From the NCBI RefSeq assembly GCF_000090795.2, contig NW_003546289.1:255696-309557 (forward strand): a DNA stretch of 53,862 bases, in the 5' to 3' direction. The notes under the pieces were generated by a model. That model did not search any database, was not told the origin of the DNA, and worked only from the letters and a program-made list of their open reading frames with translations. This DNA is from Amphimedon queenslandica. Taxonomy: Eukaryota; Porifera; Demospongiae; Haplosclerida; Niphatidae. Position 1 is the stretch's first letter. Every line of letters starts with the position of its first letter. Shown here in pieces: positions 42,620 to 53,764 of this stretch. The position numbers were made by a program, and so were the translations under genes.

Positions 42620-43298
42620 GGACTTGCCCGCTGGAATTCACCTCAGTGATATGTGTTACTTGTACTGTTTTTTAACAATTAAAAAGTATTATTGTTGTGA
42701 TAATTAAAATAAGCTATGGGTGTTATGAACAACTAGCTAATCATTGCAAATGGCTAGGACATAGAAGAAAAGCTGAAATCTATTTTACCATCTGAAGCTC
42801 TATTCAAAAAAAAGAGTTGGCACAAAACTGTTGCCTAGCTTTTTAAAAGAGACTTAAAGAGTTTGGTTGCTACTGCTTTCTCTAGTGCCACTGGAAACTT
42901 TTTCTAAGAGGCAAAATTACTAACTTTGAGCAACTGTATCTCACAAAGAAAGAAGTTTGGACAAAATTATTCTTTAATTTTTTTGTTAAATGGGATTTTC
43001 TACCTCTGAAGCAAATCTTGGCCCTGTAGAGTGTAACAAGGGCTCTCACTTCAAGAAACGTCCCATGGTTTAGCAGTTCACAGCTTTTGGTGCCATGGGT
43101 TGCTACAAGAACATGACTAGATAGAAGAAAGCAACTTTATCTGTTGCTAGAAAAAGAAATATAGCTGTAGAATGTGCAGACGAAAAAATATATTAAAAAA
43201 ATTCAATTAAGTTTTGGGAACAAAGTGACAGAAATTACAGAATGACAACCCAACTGCTTAGTACCCGGCTGCCTGCCTATTCAAGTGTGGTGAGTCCA
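42620..43298. repeat. Family B repeat, copy 3, reverse
   Basis: GGACTTGCC and GGTGAGTCC stand at the ends, and the interior matches 35500-36011 almost block for block, with a longer middle. It lies 170 bp behind a QTRT1 exon. Confidence 0.75.
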
Positions 43299-43733
43299 AT
43301 AATATATAATTTTTGCTAAAAATGCATGAATGAATGATAAAATGAGTCAGTGGTAGTTCTAAGTGCATGTTGACTCTTGTTTTTTTGCAGTTTTTTGCTG
43401 AAGTTTCAGTTAAGAAATAATTTAGTTCACAATGATGATCAATGAGTATGTAACGTTTGGGCAAATAAAGCACAACTAATTATAAAATTGATCTTGTGTT
43501 GAAGGCCTATGATGCACTATTTATTTTATGAAGCATTTTTGTTATAAAATGTGACATGATTTTTGAATCACTTTCTGGTTTTGGCACTAATTAATATTGA
43601 ATTAGTATCATTTTTACAGATTAATATTGACTTATGTTTACAATGTTTGTGCATGCAATTTTATGTATAAAAATGCTTGAGTTGCAAATGTTTGATACAT
43701 TCTTTTGGTACCATAATAATCACTATCACAACG

Positions 43734-43960
43734 AGACACCTACGGTGCATGGCCATGCCCCTATAGCTGCTATGGTGCATGCCCACACTGCAATAGCTGT
43801 TTGATTATCAGCATGAAGAGAGTCTGCTCAACACTAGCTTCCTGCAGTTGCACTTGCTCTTGAATACCTGCATAAGTAGCAGCACTGCAGCACATACATG
43901 CAAGTAGCTTCAGCCCCTCCCATGCATGTAGATTGAAAGGTGTGGCATTCCATCATAACT
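43734..43960. repeat. ACACCTACGGTGC dispersed repeat
   Basis: ACACCTACGGTGC and a following CAGTTGCACTTGCTCTTG are shared with 2343-2390. No coding sequence is seen. Confidence 0.5.
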
Positions 43961-44082
43961 GGAATGATTGGCAGCAAGAAGACCATGTGAGACAGAAGCT
44001 TCACTTTTTCTTTACTAATGAGCAATATATGATAAACTTGCTGACAAAAAGTTGCTGCCTTTGTATATTTGAGATTGTATTA

Positions 44083-44905
44083 TATAGGAGGTAGCGTAGG
44101 ATTGACGTTGGTTTTTTCAAGATGGTGGCCAAATTTACAATTTTCAAACACTTATAACTCTTTTATTTTACATTGTAAAGCCTTATGAATGGCCTAGATG
44201 GGCTCTCCATCAATGAGCGATTCTCCTAGTAGTACCTTTAAAGTGGCCTGTACTGTAGCGAGAACATTTCTAGAGAGCAGGCCCAAATTCAAATTTCTGC
44301 AAAATTCTTCAGACTTTTTCTTCTTTCATCTTCTTCTATCAACACGGAAATCTTTTAAAACAGAGAACTGCTCAAGTTGGCTTTTACATCATTCCTTTGT
44401 GCTTGGGTCAAGGACTGGACAAGTGGTTTGAAAAAGAAGTATGGAGAGAACAAAATGGAAGACAAAATCCAGCTGCAGACACCTTGTGGGTTTGTGGTTT
44501 TAATTTATGTGCACGTGATCAGCATGAATATAATTAACCTAACCACACAATCATAACAAAATTTAATTTATAAATTTAAGAAAAAGAATGGAAGCAAATA
44601 AATGAAAAACATTAAAAATGGAAAAGTAGTAGGATTAAGTTGGAAAAAGTAAAGGAACAAGAGGATACTTGCAAACTGATGATGTAAGAAATCCTACACC
44701 ACTGCATGAAAGACATGGCTACACGTATAAAGTTCAGTATCTCAGGTTCATTGTGTGGATAATTACAATGCTTTTGGGTAATATTCTTCATGCAGTGGTA
44801 CAGGATTTCTTACATCACCAGTTTGCAAGTATCCTCTTGTTCCTTTACTTTTTCCAATTTAATCCTACTACTTTTCCATTTTTAATGTTTTTTATTTATA
44901 GGTAC
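44083..44905 (-). mobile_element. Family D element, copy 3, reverse
   Basis: The tail lies first (44083-44590, starting TATAGGAGGTAGCG), then the hairpin (44601-44900). The hairpin arms show ATGTAAGAAATCCTACACC facing CAGGATTTCTTACAT. The order is the exact reverse of copies 1 and 2. Confidence 0.82.
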
Positions 44906-44912
44906 TTTAGTA

Positions 44913-46029
44913 CCTATAACCCAGCAAGTTGTTGCTCTAGCGCTGCACAAACGAGTGACCTCAACAATTTCAAGTAAGTATAACTCTTCATCAAGTAAGA
45001 TTTAGAAAAATCTGTTCATATTTTTTGAAGGCCATGTTCTAATCTACTGAAAAATGCTACCAGCTATCTCTATAGTGCCAACACAACGGAACTTGGCCCA
45101 ACTACTCTATTTTTTTACTTTGAAGCTTCTGTACCTAGCACTTGTATTTGAGCAACACAAAACAGTTAAGAAAGACTTTTCCACATCAAAAAGAAAGATC
45201 TAGGAGCTTAAAACATGCTGTGCTAAAGTTATTGTTTATTAAAAACAATTTTCAGTTCTACAGAATGAATGAATGAATGAATGAATGACAGACACAAACA
45301 ACAACTACCTATACCTTGCATAGGCGAGGCCAATAACAATATGCCCTTTTTCAATCACTGTATGAATACAGTGGCATGCACCTCTGTTTAATGAACATTT
45401 TGGGATATTTATAATGTCATTGTAAAATGTGTTCTATGCAGGTCAAAAATTAAATATTGTTTTTAATTTAATGTATGTTGTTTAAAAAAATTTAATCATT
45501 AAGTGATGTCTGGACTAATTGCTTATTGTGGTTATCATCTAAAAGAAAGTAATGGTTGATTGGCATAATTGTAATATTTAAAAAAGTATTGTACTTTTGT
45601 CAGTGACAAAACAGCTTTCTCTATGCTTTAATTTTTGGTTCAGCTATCACAACCGTTTTGCAAGCTGCTTTTTTCCATTCAGATTTTTTAGTAGTGAGCA
45701 TTTTTTTCAGAGACAGAGTTTAGTGTTAGTTGATCCTTCATCTTCAGCCACTGCACCTTGTGTAACCCAGACTCCATGTAGGTCACTGTTCTCCATGTTA
45801 ACTTCATTATGAGCTACGTGTAGGCCAATTAATCAACCTTGTGCAAAAGAGAGTTGCATCAATTTTTGTAAGTGTTATTTGTCTTGTACTTAATTTTTAT
45901 ATATGTTTGTTTACTTACAGGCGTCATTGAGAAGAACCACAGAGTGGCTTTGAGCCTGTGTATACAAAAATGTTTCAAAAGCTTGGCCAGAATCGTGGGA
46001 TGATTCATTGTACAAGCTCACAGTGAAAG
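44913..46029 (+). other. Possible exons of an unrecognised gene
   Basis: Three short pieces look exon-like. 44913-44973 follows TTTATAG and precedes GTAAGT (TLVPITQQVVALALHKRVTS). 45712-45777 follows TTTTTTTCAG (RQSLVLVDPSSSATAPCVTQ). 45921-46029 follows TTACTTACAG (ACVYKNVSKAWPESWDDSLY, with one stop before it). I do not recognise the protein, and I could not prove that the phases agree. They may belong to different genes or to none. Confidence 0.25.
45150..45350 (+). repeat. Dispersed repeat with a (GAAT)n tract
   Basis: The partner of 16045-16230. The GAATGAATGAATGAATGAAT tract at 45264-45288 is an expansion of the CAGAATGAATGA motif seen in the partner. Confidence 0.65.
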
Positions 46030-46500
46030 GGTAAAAAATCACTGTCTTGTTTCTGTTCTAATCATCTAAACTAGGTGTTACTTTATATTGAATATATAAT
46101 GAATATAATCTCCATGTAATATAGTTGTGTACAAGGTCACAAAAGATTGGGCTCTGCATTTTACACTCTGACCATTTATTTAATCAACACATTGGGTCAA
46201 AATTATGACAATTTTGTTATTACATGCTGAAGCAATTAATTAAAATTCAGCTATGGTAAAAGTGATAAGTTAACGTTTGAAAACTGATTATTATTTCCAA
46301 TCTTTATGACAATCTCAATATCGTTACACATAATAGGGGGTGGATTCTGTATCACAATCCAAAATTGAGGATGCTTTTGTTGTTAATTCTGTTGCTCTAG
46401 AAGATTGTTTTTATGTTGCAAAAAGATTGATATTCTGGGTTGGACTTGATTTGATAAAAAGTAACAGCACCACCTTTCTTCACCCCTAACTTGCTGCAGT

Positions 46501-46698
46501 TTGATTATATCCACTATGAGTAATGAAGAAGAGGAATATGACAATGTAGCTGTTTCTGCGACTGTTCAACAACAGCTTTTATTGTTCAAATTAGTTAGAG
46601 AAAGCTTACATAAGACCATGCATCCTAGACATGAAACATATGACCAGCATTCAAATTCTCATCACTTTCTTCGTATGTTTGCCTTTAAGGACAAGTAG
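46501..46698 (+). CDS. Hypothetical 65-codon open frame
   Basis: Starting at an inner ATG, it reads MSNEEEEYDNVAVSATVQQQ and a hydrophilic rest (HKTMHPRHETYDQHS). No family recognised. The composition is protein-like, but without neighbours or splice signals it may be chance. Confidence 0.25.
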   Translation: MIISTMSNEEEEYDNVAVSATVQQQLLLFKLVRESLHKTMHPRHETYDQHSNSHHFLRMFAFKDK

Positions 46699-46862
46699 TA
46701 CCTCAAGATTAGAAGATAATCCAGACTATGTGATATATGTGCCTGTGATGTCACAAATATTTTTCGTTTAACCAATGATAATGATGTCTTGCATCATAAT
46801 GTATTATAAAAAAGGTTTGAGTGTCACGAGGCATATTCTGCATACATATACAAGAGGAGAAT

Positions 46863-47115
46863 AACAAAAAAATTAAAGAAACAAGATTGAGTAGGATTAT
46901 AGAGCAAATTTGTACAAAAGTAATGGAAATCAGTACAAGTAGGCTTCTGAATGATCAATGAAAATACAAATTGAAAATCCTACTCTTGTGATGCAAAGTC
47001 TACTCTACACTGTACTTTTAATGTTATTTAGTAAGAAATACGGATCAATCACTTTGCAATGCAGTAGAGTAGAATTTGTGTCACGAGAGTAGGATTTCAT
47101 TTTGTATTTTTAATG
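46863..47115. mobile_element. Foldback element, copy 2
   Basis: TTGAAAATCCTACTCTTGTG and GATGCAAAGTCTACTC face GAGTAGAATTTGTGTCACG and AGAGTAGGATTTC. It matches the copy at 31035-31280 in arms and centre (TACTTTTAATGTTA-like). Confidence 0.8.
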
Positions 47116-47139
47116 ACCTGGGGGCGAAGCCCCCAGGTC
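47115..47139. repeat. Perfect GC-rich hairpin
   Basis: Arms of 11 bp (GACCTGGGGGC and GCCCCCAGGTC) are separated by GAA. The apex GGGCGAAGCCC is the complement of GGGCTTCGCCC, the form from which the two YR palindromes could derive. A (TA)n run follows at 47171-47192. Confidence 0.9.
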
Positions 47140-47208
47140 GTTCCTATAATTGAAGTCACTGTCGCGCTATGTATATATATATATATATATATTTATTTGT
47201 ATGTCCAC

Positions 47209-49623
47209 CAGTGTTGTTGCAATTACATGAGCTATTGTAATCATTACAACTGAATTACTGATGGAATTTACTGTAATCATTACAATTACAATTACTAATT
47301 GACACATGTAACCAAAAATGTAATCATTACAATCACTCAATTACAGCTCAATTACGTCTTTTACAATAGATTTTTATTAACTTTTAAAAATACAAGGTTT
47401 TCAAAGTCTTTTGGTAATAAACGAGACCTGTCTGCAGATAATATTTTTCCTGCCCGGCTAAAAACTCTTTCAACAGGAGCAGAGGTTGCAGGCACAGTGA
47501 AATATTTACTAGCTACTTGCGCAAGCTGGGAAATTTATCTGCATTGTCCTTCCAAAAGGTTAAGGCAAAGGAATATGCTGTCTTCTCAGTTAATTGAGGA
47601 ACATGGCTATTAAGATAAGCTTGATATTCTTCCTCTATACCAGCTGGTTCTTCTTCTGTTTCTGTATTTTCCATAAATGAAAATAGCCTGTCAATTTTGG
47701 TCTTTTTTGGTGCTGGTGGTGTAGTTTCAGCTGTACTTTCAACTGCAGTCGGTGCAGTGATAGTAATTGAAGATGTTGAAAGTGTAGAAAGTTCTTCAAA
47801 TACCATTGATTTAACTGCAATGCGCTGTGCTTCTGAGGAACACCATTTGAGCTTGAAATGAGGATCAAGGAAGGTTGAAACACAATAAAGTGAATGTGTA
47901 ACAACATGCCCTAGTCTCTTTTCAAGAGACCTGGTAAGTGTTATAATAAGATCCTGACAGTGCCTTGTTGTTTCCTTAGCTTTCTCAAGATTTGTTTTCA
48001 GTCCAATATAAGTTGGAATTACCAAACATACAGAGGCATACTTTTGCCCTTGGACAATGTCAGTTGCATCTTCAAATGGTTGAAGAATCTGCACAAATTC
48101 TCGTAGTATACTCTTTTTGTGAGCACTTAAATGAAATTCTCTTTTCTCCACAACTTCGTTAACATCAACTTCGATTGCTCTTCAAACCATTTTGAGCTGA
48201 GAGTTCCATCTAGTTTCATTCTTTGAGATAAGTGTCTTTTTGAATAAAGACTCCAGCTTCTCTGTTGCTTTAGTAGATTTTTTAACATGATTCACTATAT
48301 GTGCTACCTTAGCAATTGCTTTTGTGACTTGTCTTGAAGCAGTAATTCCATCTTTAATGCAGAGTTGAAGTGTATGAGCGAAGCAGCTGATACGTTCAAG
48401 ATTATCCAGTACATCAAGTTGATCTTGCTCTTCACATTCTTCAATAGAAATTCCTAAACTCTCACTATCATCATCTTCATCTTCTGACTCATCAGAATCA
48501 ACTAAAACAAAACCAGGCAGTGATATTGGTTGGAAAGCCTTCTTCATGTTGGAAGCATTATCGGTGATTGCTTTGAAAATTTTTGGTTTAATTTGGAAAT
48601 CACCAGCAATATCTTTAAAGTCAGCCAAAATGTTTTCCCCAGTATGTGCTCCAAAAATTTGCCGGCAAGCAAGGAGATAAGATACAATTTCCCAGTTAAT
48701 GAGAATGTGACAAGCGACACCAAGGTAAGCATGCATACGTCTACTGCTCCATATATCTAATGTTACTGAGCAGAATCTGGTATCTTGGAGACTTAACTTA
48801 ATCTTCGCTACTGTTTCAGAAACTTGCTTAGGTATAAGACTATACTGTAGATACTGGCGGCTTACTATTGTATAACGAGGATCTAATACTTCTAAAAGAT
48901 CCTTAAAGCCCTCGGATTCTACAATTGATGATGGGCGCAAATCTTTCACAACCATTTTCAGTATTCCCTCTGTTATTAATTGTTGTTTCGGATGATTTTT
49001 ATCGTATTTCTCGAGTGAATGTGAGGTAAATGACGAGAGTGTTGTTTGTAGACCACTAGAACTAGAACAAGGGCTTTGTTTCTTTGAAATATATTCATCA
49101 TATTTATCTTGGTGTTTTCTCTAAATTAATATTTGTAGTTTATACCATAAATTTTATAATCTCTTTACTATACCTTTAAATGTGTCACAAAGTTGGAAGA
49201 TACACCCTCTTTGCCTTTAATGCTGGCTGAGCAAAATTTACATTTAGCAATTTGAGCATTATTTTCACAATTCTTTTCTTAATAAAACTCAAAAACTGAT
49301 CCTTTCTTTTCAGTCATTGACATTTGACAAGCATGTGCTTAGCTAGTTGAAGTCATGTGATCATTTATCAGTGCATTTTACACTTGACTGAACATGAAAG
49401 AGCAAACAAAATACTTGTAGATTGTACAGTCAGTTTCACAAATTCACACTATTTACATGTACTGAAGTAATTGATTTTCCAATTACAATTACAAAATTTC
49501 AAATTACAATTACCAATTACATCAACTTGAATATTTTCAATTACAATTACCATTACCATTACTTTAAAAAAAGTAATCATTAGTAATTAATTACAATTAC
49601 AAATTACAATTACAACATCACTG
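47209..49623 (-). mobile_element. Complete hAT transposon with 8-bp target duplication
   Basis: The ends CAGTGTTGTTGCAATTAC and GTAATTGTAATTACAACATCACTG-type sequence are inverted repeats (11 terminal bases with one mismatch, then AATTAC units). ATGTCCAC stands directly outside both ends (47201-47208 and 49624-49631). The element is 2415 bp and carries one transposase gene on the minus strand. The preserved target duplication and long open frames suggest recent activity. Confidence 0.93.
47361..49317 (-). pseudogene. hAT transposase with BED finger, intron and three lesions
   Basis: The start at 49317 leads into a BED-type zinc finger (AKCKFCSASIKGKEG, then SSNFVTHLK), which binds the element ends. 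A 53-bp GT-AG intron follows (49173-49121) and the frame goes on RKHQDKYDEY. The RNase H-like core has LDIWSSRRMHAYLGVACH and TDNASNMKKAF with two catalytic aspartates, then the hAT motif ETRWNSQ. The C-terminal dimerisation domain shows KYFTVPATSAPVERVFSRAG, with the acidic residue of the ERVFS box. Lesions are TAA at codon 13 (49281-49279), TGA (48184-48182, next to TRWNSQLKMV) and a one-base shift at about 47512-47518. The gene product would be non-functional as it stands. The rest looks little changed, so the copy is young. Confidence 0.9.
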
Positions 49624-49631
49624 ATGTCCAC

Positions 49632-50160
49632 ACTTACATTTCTTCTATACATGTTGTATTGGAGAAATAACAAGCCTTAGCAACCACCCGCCCACGCTCC
49701 TTTACGTGAGTGGGTGTGGTCACAGTAAACAAAATGGCGGCTTACACATGGGACAAAGTTAAGAGCTTTCTAACAGCAAGAGAGCATAGAGATACCGTCT
49801 AAAGACTTCTCTAGAAGCATTATAAGGTAGAGAGAACCTCTATAAGTCTTAATAATGACCAAGTTGTATTTGCAAGGTGGTGAAATCAATTATAGAAATA
49901 TTTTTTACACTGTTACGCTTGTTGCTGCTCAATCGGAAGTCTAGTTGTCCTTGTTTCAATTAATTTTTACAATTTTGCTCTACAATCCTCCTCATTCTTG
50001 TTTTTTTTTTAAATTTTTTTGTTCTTGTTTGTATTGAGTTTTTAAAAAATAATTGTAATCTTTAGTTGCCATTCTGATACTTGTTAATTTTACACAAACA
50101 ATAGTTTTCTTCTTATTATTATCATAATTAATTATTTCTTAAGCTGACAGGATTGATAAG
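49632..50160. other. Unassigned stretch with an ATGGCGGC start-like site
   Basis: AAACAAAATGGCGGCTTAC at 49729-49747 opens a 22-codon frame (MAAYTWDKVKSFLTAREHRD) and then a stop. It could be a first exon, but no partner was found. Confidence 0.3.
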
Positions 50161-50166
50161 AGACAG

Positions 50167-50316
50167 CTTTGAGTAGATATGCTGAAGGAATATCTACTTT
50201 ACTGATGATGAGTGAAATTAATGCTAGTCTTGACACAAGTCCTTCTTCACGAAACAGTGAGAGTATCCAAGTTCCCTGCAATCTTGCAGCTACTCCTGTT
50301 TTTCCTGTTGTCAAGT
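50167..50316 (+). CDS. Exon-like open frame, unknown
   Basis: After GACAG the plus strand reads SRYAEGISTLLMMSEINASL and then DTSPSSRNSESIQVPC. The S/T-rich composition looks coding. Neither a start codon nor a convincing donor was found. Confidence 0.25.
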
Positions 50317-50474
50317 TCGTATTATTATTGCATTTTATAACATTAATTTATTGTTGTTTTAAATAAAATCATACACTTGATAAAACAATATTATGTAACA
50401 TTAATACCTTGTCTTGGCTGGAACCCTCTGCTAAACATTGCAGTTGATTTCAGGCTTACTTCTTAAAAAATTAC

Positions 50475-51200
50475 AGAGCGGCATGTCTGAGCAAGTGCAA
50501 TCACATCCAAATTTTGGAGTACATGCTTCTTTAATTGGGGCGAGCCTGAGTGAGCCCCACTAAGGCTGTATGTATGTACAGCAATAGGTCGTCTAACTAT
50601 TATTGAAGTTAAATAGCCTAATTGTCATTGAAAGCGGGCATGGTCACAATGAATAAAATGGTGGCTAACAGCAAGTCTGAGCTTATTTGCAGCAAACAGT
50701 CACTGACATAAGGCTAAACTTCTGTTCAAAGACTTCTCTAGCAAGAACAAATGTTAGATAAGCAGATACGAAATCTTTTTCTTGATATAAAGGACTGTGA
50801 TTAGCTGAATGTAAATGATGAAGCTGCATGCATGTACTATGGCTAGCTGCATGCGTCATGATTCCTGAGATCTGTTCTATGTCAGTGATGTTTCTTCTCT
50901 AGCAGCAAGCCTAGGTTAACAAAGCAGATGTACAATCTTCAAATGTGCTTTGTTTAGTGACTATAAGCAAGGTAACTTTAATTTGCTGCAGAGATTTTTA
51001 AGTGAGGACGTGATGTTAAAAATTTTGACTGCAATTAAATCTAGACTTGCATGTGCAATTAAATCTAGACTTGCATGTGCAATTGCTTTGCTTCCTCATC
51101 CATGTAGATCATGGAGCACAATCTGTAGCTTGCTTAGGCTTGCCCCTTTAATGTTCTGCATTCTTCTAGTTAACAAAATGGCAGCATGCAGCTAAGATGG
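50475..51200. repeat. Family F right part, split by family E
   Basis: GGAGTACATGCTTCTTTAATT on one side and TTAACAAAATGGCAGCATGC on the other are contiguous in the copy at 30510-30560 (reverse). The family E copy lies between. Confidence 0.7.
50535..51169 (+). mobile_element. Family E element, copy 2, TTAA target
   Basis: TTGGGGCGAGCCTGAG starts it and GGCTTGCCCCTTTAATG..TTCTAG ends it. TTAA stands on both sides (50531-50534 and 51170-51173). The surrounding family F sequence supplies the uninserted form, so the borders are supported by comparison. A TTAA target fits piggyBac or Kolobok. A 24-bp tandem duplication (GCAATTAAATCTAGACTTGC..) lies at 51031-51078. Confidence 0.82.
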
Positions 51201-51480
51201 CCTTGATCCAGCACATAGGCATAGACAGGGTGGGGCATATAGGGCAATGTACGACCTGACTCTGTGGGGTGACCTGTGGGCAAGGAGTAGTGAGAGCAAA
51301 AACTTGGGCAAGGTGGTTCGGCAGGACTGAGTGTGTCACTGTGTGTGAGACTGTCAGACTATCATTACCATAGGTGTAGTTAGTCACCGGAACTATACTG
51401 TTTGTCTGTGCTGTCACTGAGCCTGAGAAGTGGGAAGAAGCTGAGAGAGGCAGAGATGTAGCAACAGCCATTTTATTCAA
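51166..51480 (-). CDS. Hypothetical 104-codon open frame
   Basis: On the minus strand the frame reads MAVATSLPLSASSHFSGSV, then VTHSVLPNHLAQVFAL and VVHCPICPTLSMPMC. It starts in an AATAAAATGGCTG context and ends with a normal stop just inside family E. S/T-rich with a CPIC motif. No family recognised. Confidence 0.3.
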   Translation of the reverse strand: MNKMAVATSLPLSASSHFSGSVTAQTNSIVPVTNYTYGNDSLTVSHTVTHSVLPNHLAQVFALTTPCPQVTPQSQVVHCPICPTLSMPMCWIKAILAACCHFVN

Positions 51481-52059
51481 GCTATGAATTATGATGTCAT
51501 AAGCAAGTTAATATTTAGTGACGCCAAAATTGATTATAAAAATGGGGAGCAAATGTCAATCTTCCATGCTGTCTTTTTAAATTTTTTGTACCTATCTCTA
51601 TTACATATTGAAAGATTTATCTTCCAAGCTTTGGGACTGCTTAAATGATGTAGTTGTCGAGTTTTCTGACTCTCACAAGAATTTCAAAGACCTCCACTGA
51701 TCATCCTTTTCATCCTCAGAGTCGAATTTCTTCCTCATTTTTTGTTAACTGGCTTTATTCAAAGCCACCATATCACGAAAGATCTCTGATTAAAATAAAA
51801 TAATATTAATGGGGTATGTATGTTAGATAGTGTGAAATCTCAATATTTGGAGCAGTGAAAAGAGGATGTGGTGAAAGTTTTGGCATGCTTTGCACGACCT
51901 TCATTTTCTCCTTGCCTGTCATTTTTTCATAGTCTGCCTACACCCATGATTGAGCAGTCACATTATGCCTTCTTTCTTTCTTGGAAAATTGTTCAAGAGA
52001 ATAGGGACCTAAAAATACTTTAATGGAGTAGAATAGTGTAAGAATTAGCCTTTTATCAC

Positions 52060-52345
52060 CAGGCAAGATTGAATTATTGAATAACAACTGGATTGACAGG
52101 ACTTGATGATGATGAAAAAAAGGTGGCTCAAAAAATGGCTGTGTTTCCCAATATTTGATTTTCCACCCAGACATAGTTTAAAACCATGCTAGTTGTGCCA
52201 ATGGAGGCCTCTGGTCAAGATAAGGCTCTCTAAGAAGTCTGGTAAGCATATGAATTCATTTTCCCACTATACCAAGCCTGCAAAAGTAGTGGCAGCTATT
52301 TTAAAGTGAGGTGAATTCTACATACCGCGTTACTAATGACACAAA
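52060..52345 (-). repeat. Family F repeat, copy 2
   Basis: GGATTGACAGGACTTGATGA and CTGGTAAGCATATG match the reverse of 30160-30350. No coding sequence is seen. Confidence 0.65.
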
Positions 52346-52968
52346 AAATCAAATGTAGTAAAATCGCCTTCAATTACATGTATATTATGTACATATTGAG
52401 TTTATATTGCTACTCAGTATGGCAATTTTTCCGCAAAAAAGGTAGCTACAGGGGCAAGGCAATGCCCTAGTAGAAGTTCTTACTGGAAGGTAGTGTTAAT
52501 TCAATAAAAACTATGATAGTTGAAGTTATTTATAACGTCTTAAACTAGAGAAAATTAATATATCTAATAAAGTAAGAATAAGGATCAAAGCTATGGTGCA
52601 CTGTCTCTTTCTCCTTCTTATATTTATGTCTATAATCAAAAATGAAACATTCTCCATACAATGGTGATTTTAGCAACCATCAAAGGTCGTCATATGTCAC
52701 TCTAGTTTCTGCAGTAGAAGCTAGTTTTTTGCTACAATCATCAGAAAGCTGCCATTTTGCATCACGTGATATTAATGGAATGCCATTGATCTTTGCAATT
52801 ATTGCTCAGAGTTGAAACGTGTCCTACCTCCTCTGCATCTAACCACGCCTTTTTAATTGTTAATTGATTATTCAAGCACTAACAATAATAAAAATAATAA
52901 TAAGAAGTCAGAGCCTTTAAATATTTTGTCTGCAAAGTACTTAAACCATAATAATCATAGGACATCAC
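52346..52968. other. Unassigned stretch before the PHD exon
   Basis: AT-rich sequence. No gene or repeat could be named. Confidence 0.35.
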
Positions 52969-53345
52969 TCATGAACATTTTTTACAAAAGAATAACTCAG
53001 GTATAACATTTCCTTCCACTTCGGTACAGTTATAATCAAACGACTGGTCGCAATTGTCACAGCAAATCCACAAACTAGTATCATCTTCACTTCCAAAAAC
53101 CTTGCGGCATATAGGGCACTCAGCAAAACTGTCATCTGATGAAGGTAGATTGAATTGAACACCTATTAATACATGAAGTTCCATTATGTATACAGTTTTT
53201 ATTTACTTCTAGCAGCTTCCGTAGCATGCATAATCATCATCAGCTAATAACACAAGCATAGTAAATCTACTAGTGATCTGTTTCTTACTTTTGGCTCTTG
53301 TATCTGTAGTACGTGTACTGTCTGTTCTTCTAGCACCTGTACCAG
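52969..53345 (-). CDS. PHD-type zinc finger gene, last two exons
   Basis: The exon 53162-52969 encodes SSDDSFAECPICRKVFG, then WICCDNCDQSFDYNC and ELFFCKKCS, a Cys-rich pattern (CPIC, CDNC, C, CKKC) with the Trp of PHD fingers, ending in a stop. The usual histidine of the C4HC3 set is replaced by aspartate/tyrosine (FDYNC). A 57-nt exon (53345-53289, GTGARRTDSTRTTDTRAK) lies upstream, with an acceptor TTATTAG and donor GTAAGAA; its phase joins correctly to the PHD exon. Such a finger also closes some pogo/CENP-B-like transposases, so host gene and element are both possible. The rest would lie further right, behind the LTR. Confidence 0.6.
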
Positions 53346-53464
53346 CTAATAAAAAATATAAAAGAACATGTTGGCTACCACTACAGCTTACTCTTAGCTT
53401 TTGTTACATTTTGTGTCTTGACTGTACTTACAGTAGAATCACCATTATGAGCTAGTAATAATAC

Positions 53465-53764
53465 TGTAATGAACTTGTGGGTTCAAACAAACTTTTCTCA
53501 ATAAAAAGAATGAAAATTAACTAAAAAAAATTGCTGTCCTTTTACACAACCAACACAGGCTATTTATACAGAATTAACGAACTAGAAAGTTCTCTACAGT
53601 ACAAACTAGAAGGTTCTTTACTTACATACAATAAGCTAGTAAGTTCTTTACACAAAGGAAGTACATAGAATGTTCTGGATAATTCATGTCCAGGTTCTCA
53701 ACACCTTGGGGTTTGGCCTTTCTCCTTTAAGGTACAAAAGGTTACAGGGTCCTGTTCCATTACA
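53465..53764 (-). mobile_element. 300-bp LTR (3' end of an element on the minus strand)
   Basis: Read on the minus strand it starts TGTAATGGAACAGG and ends GTTCATTACA, with terminal TGTAAT/ATTACA inverted. A purine-rich tract AAGGGGAGGGAGA lies directly before it, as before a 3' LTR. Inside are two or three repeats of CTAGAA..GTTCTTTAC type at 53580-53660. The second LTR and the target duplication lie outside the window. Confidence 0.75.

Noticed and set aside
43734..43960. tRNA-like cloverleaf in the ACACCTACGGTGC repeat
   Set aside because: Short stems occur, but no A and B box promoter pair or T-arm consensus was found.
45264..45288. The (GAAT)n and (TA)n tracts as functional sites
   Set aside because: They are ordinary microsatellites.
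47513..47613. Plus-strand frame at 47299-47613 as a gene
   Set aside because: It is antisense to the hAT dimerisation domain, which is recognisable on the minus strand.
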